Shown here: positions 5,424 through 6,518 of the stretch, piece after piece
How the letters are laid out: every line of letters starts with the position of its first letter
Numbering within the stretch: the stretch's first letter is position 1
From: an uncultured Clostridia bacterium
GTDB lineage: Bacteria; Bacillota; Clostridia; Christensenellales; Borkfalkiaceae
NCBI GenBank assembly: GCA_947629735.1
Contig: CANREX010000088.1
Location: forward strand, 1 to 6,518
DNA: 6,518 nt
Direction: 5' to 3'
Program-made: the position numbers and the translations under genes
Notes under the pieces: model-generated
What the model was told of the DNA's origin: nothing
Databases searched by the model: none
Seen by the model: the letters and a program-made list of their open reading frames with translations, nothing else

Positions 5424-5657
5424 GTTTTTGATTTAAGCAAAGGGGAAATCGGGATAGTCATATCGGTGCTTACGGGCGGCGCGGCGGGGGAAAGGCTTTC
5501 CGCCCTCGGGATAGTGAGCGGCGCGGAGGTGTGCTGTCTGAGCTTTTCCATGTTCAAGGGCAGCATACTTTTGTCCGTGCAGGGCAACCGCGTGGCGCTG
5601 AGAAAGTGCGTCGCGCAGCAGATAGAGGTGCAAAGGCTGTGCGGGGCGAAAAGTTGA
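5418..5657 (+). CDS. feoA: FeoA, ferrous iron transport accessory protein
   Basis: A 79-residue SH3-like cytoplasmic protein that assists FeoB in ferrous iron uptake. Family features run the whole length: the opening LSKGEIGIVISVLTGGAAGERL, then ALGIVSGAEV (about 29-38), and the closing strand SVQGNRVALRKCVAQQIEV (53-71), where FeoA proteins typically have RVALR followed by IxV. Size is normal. A stop codon lies 6 bases upstream in frame, so ATG 5418 is the earliest start. No good ribosome binding site is at the right distance (GGGGG near 5394-5398 is about 19 bases away), and the ATG is buried in the 22-bp palindrome. Both suggest control of translation or transcription at this point. It overlaps feoB by 19 bases if feoB starts at 5639. 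Confidence 0.9.
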   Translation: MSVFDLSKGEIGIVISVLTGGAAGERLSALGIVSGAEVCCLSFSMFKGSILLSVQGNRVALRKCVAQQIEVQRLCGAKS

Positions 5658-6518
5658 AATGTGCGGCTGCGGCTGAGGCGGCTGCGCCCGTCGCGCGCAA
5701 AAATGTCGTCATCGCGGGCAACCCAAACGCGGGCAAGACGACCCTCTTCAACGCCTTGACTCACAGCGGTTTGAGGACGGGAAATTTTCACGGTGTGACG
5801 ACTTCCCCCGCGTTCAAGACGGTGAACGGGGTGCGCTATGCGGACGTCCCCGGGCTCTACTCTTTCAACGGCTACACGATGGAGGAGCAGTCCGCCGCGG
5901 AGGAGATAAGCCGCGCCGACCTTATAATCGACGTCGTAGACAGTGCCACTTTGGAGAGCGGGCTGACGTTGACGGAAAAGCTGATAAAGTTAAACCCGCA
6001 GGTCGTCGTATACCTTACAAAGCTGGACAAATTGAAGGCGCGCGGGGGCTTCATAGACAAAAATTTGCTCTCCCGCATGCTCGGCGTTCCCGTGCTCTCC
6101 TGCCCCGTAAAGGAGCTCAGAAAGGCGGTGGAAGAGGGGAACTTTTACTACCCCCAAAAAGACTTGAATATTTCGTTGGACGGGGCATATTATGGGGGCA
6201 ATCGCGCTTTGAGCGGGGCGGAGAGGCTGTTTTTCAACAGGTTTTTCGCCCTCGCTTTTTTCGTGATTTTTTTAACTTTCACGTTCTTTATAACCTTTCA
6301 CCCGTCCATGATAGGCGCGGCGGCAAAGGGGTGGATAGAAAAGCTCATCTGCGAAAAGTTAGGCGGCTATCTCTCCGCGCGCATACAGAGCGAACCGCTG
6401 CAAAGTTTTGTCTGCGAGGGCGTGCTCGGCGGCGTGGGCGGCGTGCTCTCGTTCATTCCGCAAATCGCGCTTTTGTATCTTTCGCTTATAATTCTCGACG
6501 AGAGCGGGATATCCTCCG
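5639..6518 (+). CDS. feoB: FeoB, ferrous iron permease (5' part, cut by window end)
   Basis: Membrane Fe(II) transporter with an N-terminal G-protein domain; about 293 residues are visible. G1 is GNPNAGKTT (27-35), G2 HGVTT (51-55), G3 DVPG (69-72), G4 TKLD (127-130) and G5 SCPVK (154-158). The first membrane segment is about 202-220, and the conserved gate region GVLGGVGGVLSFIPQI begins near 260. GTG 5639 is preferred because GAGGTG (5625-5630) lies 8 bases upstream. TTG 5654, overlapping the feoA stop as TTGA, is a reasonable alternative. Either way translation is coupled to feoA. The N-terminus has an Ala-rich stretch (KCAAAAEAAAPVARK). Only about 44 residues separate G5 from the first membrane helix, where most FeoB proteins have a helical spacer of roughly 80-100 residues, so this domain seems largely absent. 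G4 has Thr where FeoB usually has Asn. Confidence 0.93.
   Translation, partial: MRGEKLKCAAAAEAAAPVARKNVVIAGNPNAGKTTLFNALTHSGLRTGNFHGVTTSPAFKTVNGVRYADVPGLYSFNGYTMEEQSAAEEISRADLIIDVVDSATLESGLTLTEKLIKLNPQVVVYLTKLDKLKARGGFIDKNLLSRMLGVPVLSCPVKELRKAVEEGNFYYPQKDLNISLDGAYYGGNRALSGAERLFFNRFFALAFFVIFLTFTFFITFHPSMIGAAAKGWIEKLICEKLGGYLSARIQSEPLQSFVCEGVLGGVGGVLSFIPQIALLYLSLIILDESGISS

Noticed and set aside
5659..5676. Micro-ORF MCGCG as a Cys-rich metal-sensing peptide
   Set aside because: Five codons inside the feoA/feoB junction can arise by chance from the GCGGCT-rich sequence, and it has no start signal of its own.

Overview
The window looks like chromosomal sequence from a member of the Bacillota, probably an uncultured gut-type Clostridia. 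Three things point there. A T-box leader sits in front of ileS. A secreted BspA-like leucine-rich-repeat protein carries a Cys/Trp-rich N-terminal module. The intergenic DNA is AT-rich with AAGGAG-type ribosome binding sites, while the genes themselves are fairly GC-rich. The lineage is inferred from these features and not from any database search.

Layout. Positions 1-26 (minus) appear to hold the first codons of a divergent gene whose ribosome binding site lies in a strong hairpin (34-68). Positions 69-286 hold nothing I recognise. A consensus promoter (287-315) starts a T-box leader (about 322-603) with an ATC (Ile) specifier, a TGGT acceptor-binding bulge and a clear intrinsic terminator. 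A repeat-bearing spacer (604-767) leads to ileS (780-3866), an isoleucyl-tRNA synthetase of the long, cysteine-rich type 2 class. Two terminator-like hairpins separate ileS from the convergent minus-strand gene 3986-4945, a predicted lipoprotein or exported BspA-type LRR protein. That gene is divergent from a 65-residue Xre-family regulator (5030-5227). The 84-bp gap between them holds two dyads and a direct repeat, one dyad exactly filling the -35/-10 spacer of the LRR promoter. The regulator seems to be read from a leaderless mRNA. After its terminator comes a short block of GC/AT repeats. Then come feoA (5418-5657), whose start codon lies in a perfect 22-bp palindrome, and an overlapping feoB (5639 onward, cut by the window end).

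How the parts work together. The T-box would raise IleRS synthesis when uncharged tRNA-Ile builds up. The small regulator probably controls its own promoter and the divergent LRR surface protein through the shared operators. FeoA and FeoB form the ferrous-iron uptake system, translationally overlapped, with a start-codon hairpin that could be an operator, an RNA switch or a terminator.

Most of the content is housekeeping. The parts most worth a second look are the control regions (regulator/LRR intergenic region, feoA start palindrome, degenerate T-box) and two protein oddities: a block missing from the C-terminal part of IleRS, and a FeoB with a very short linker between its G domain and first membrane helix.
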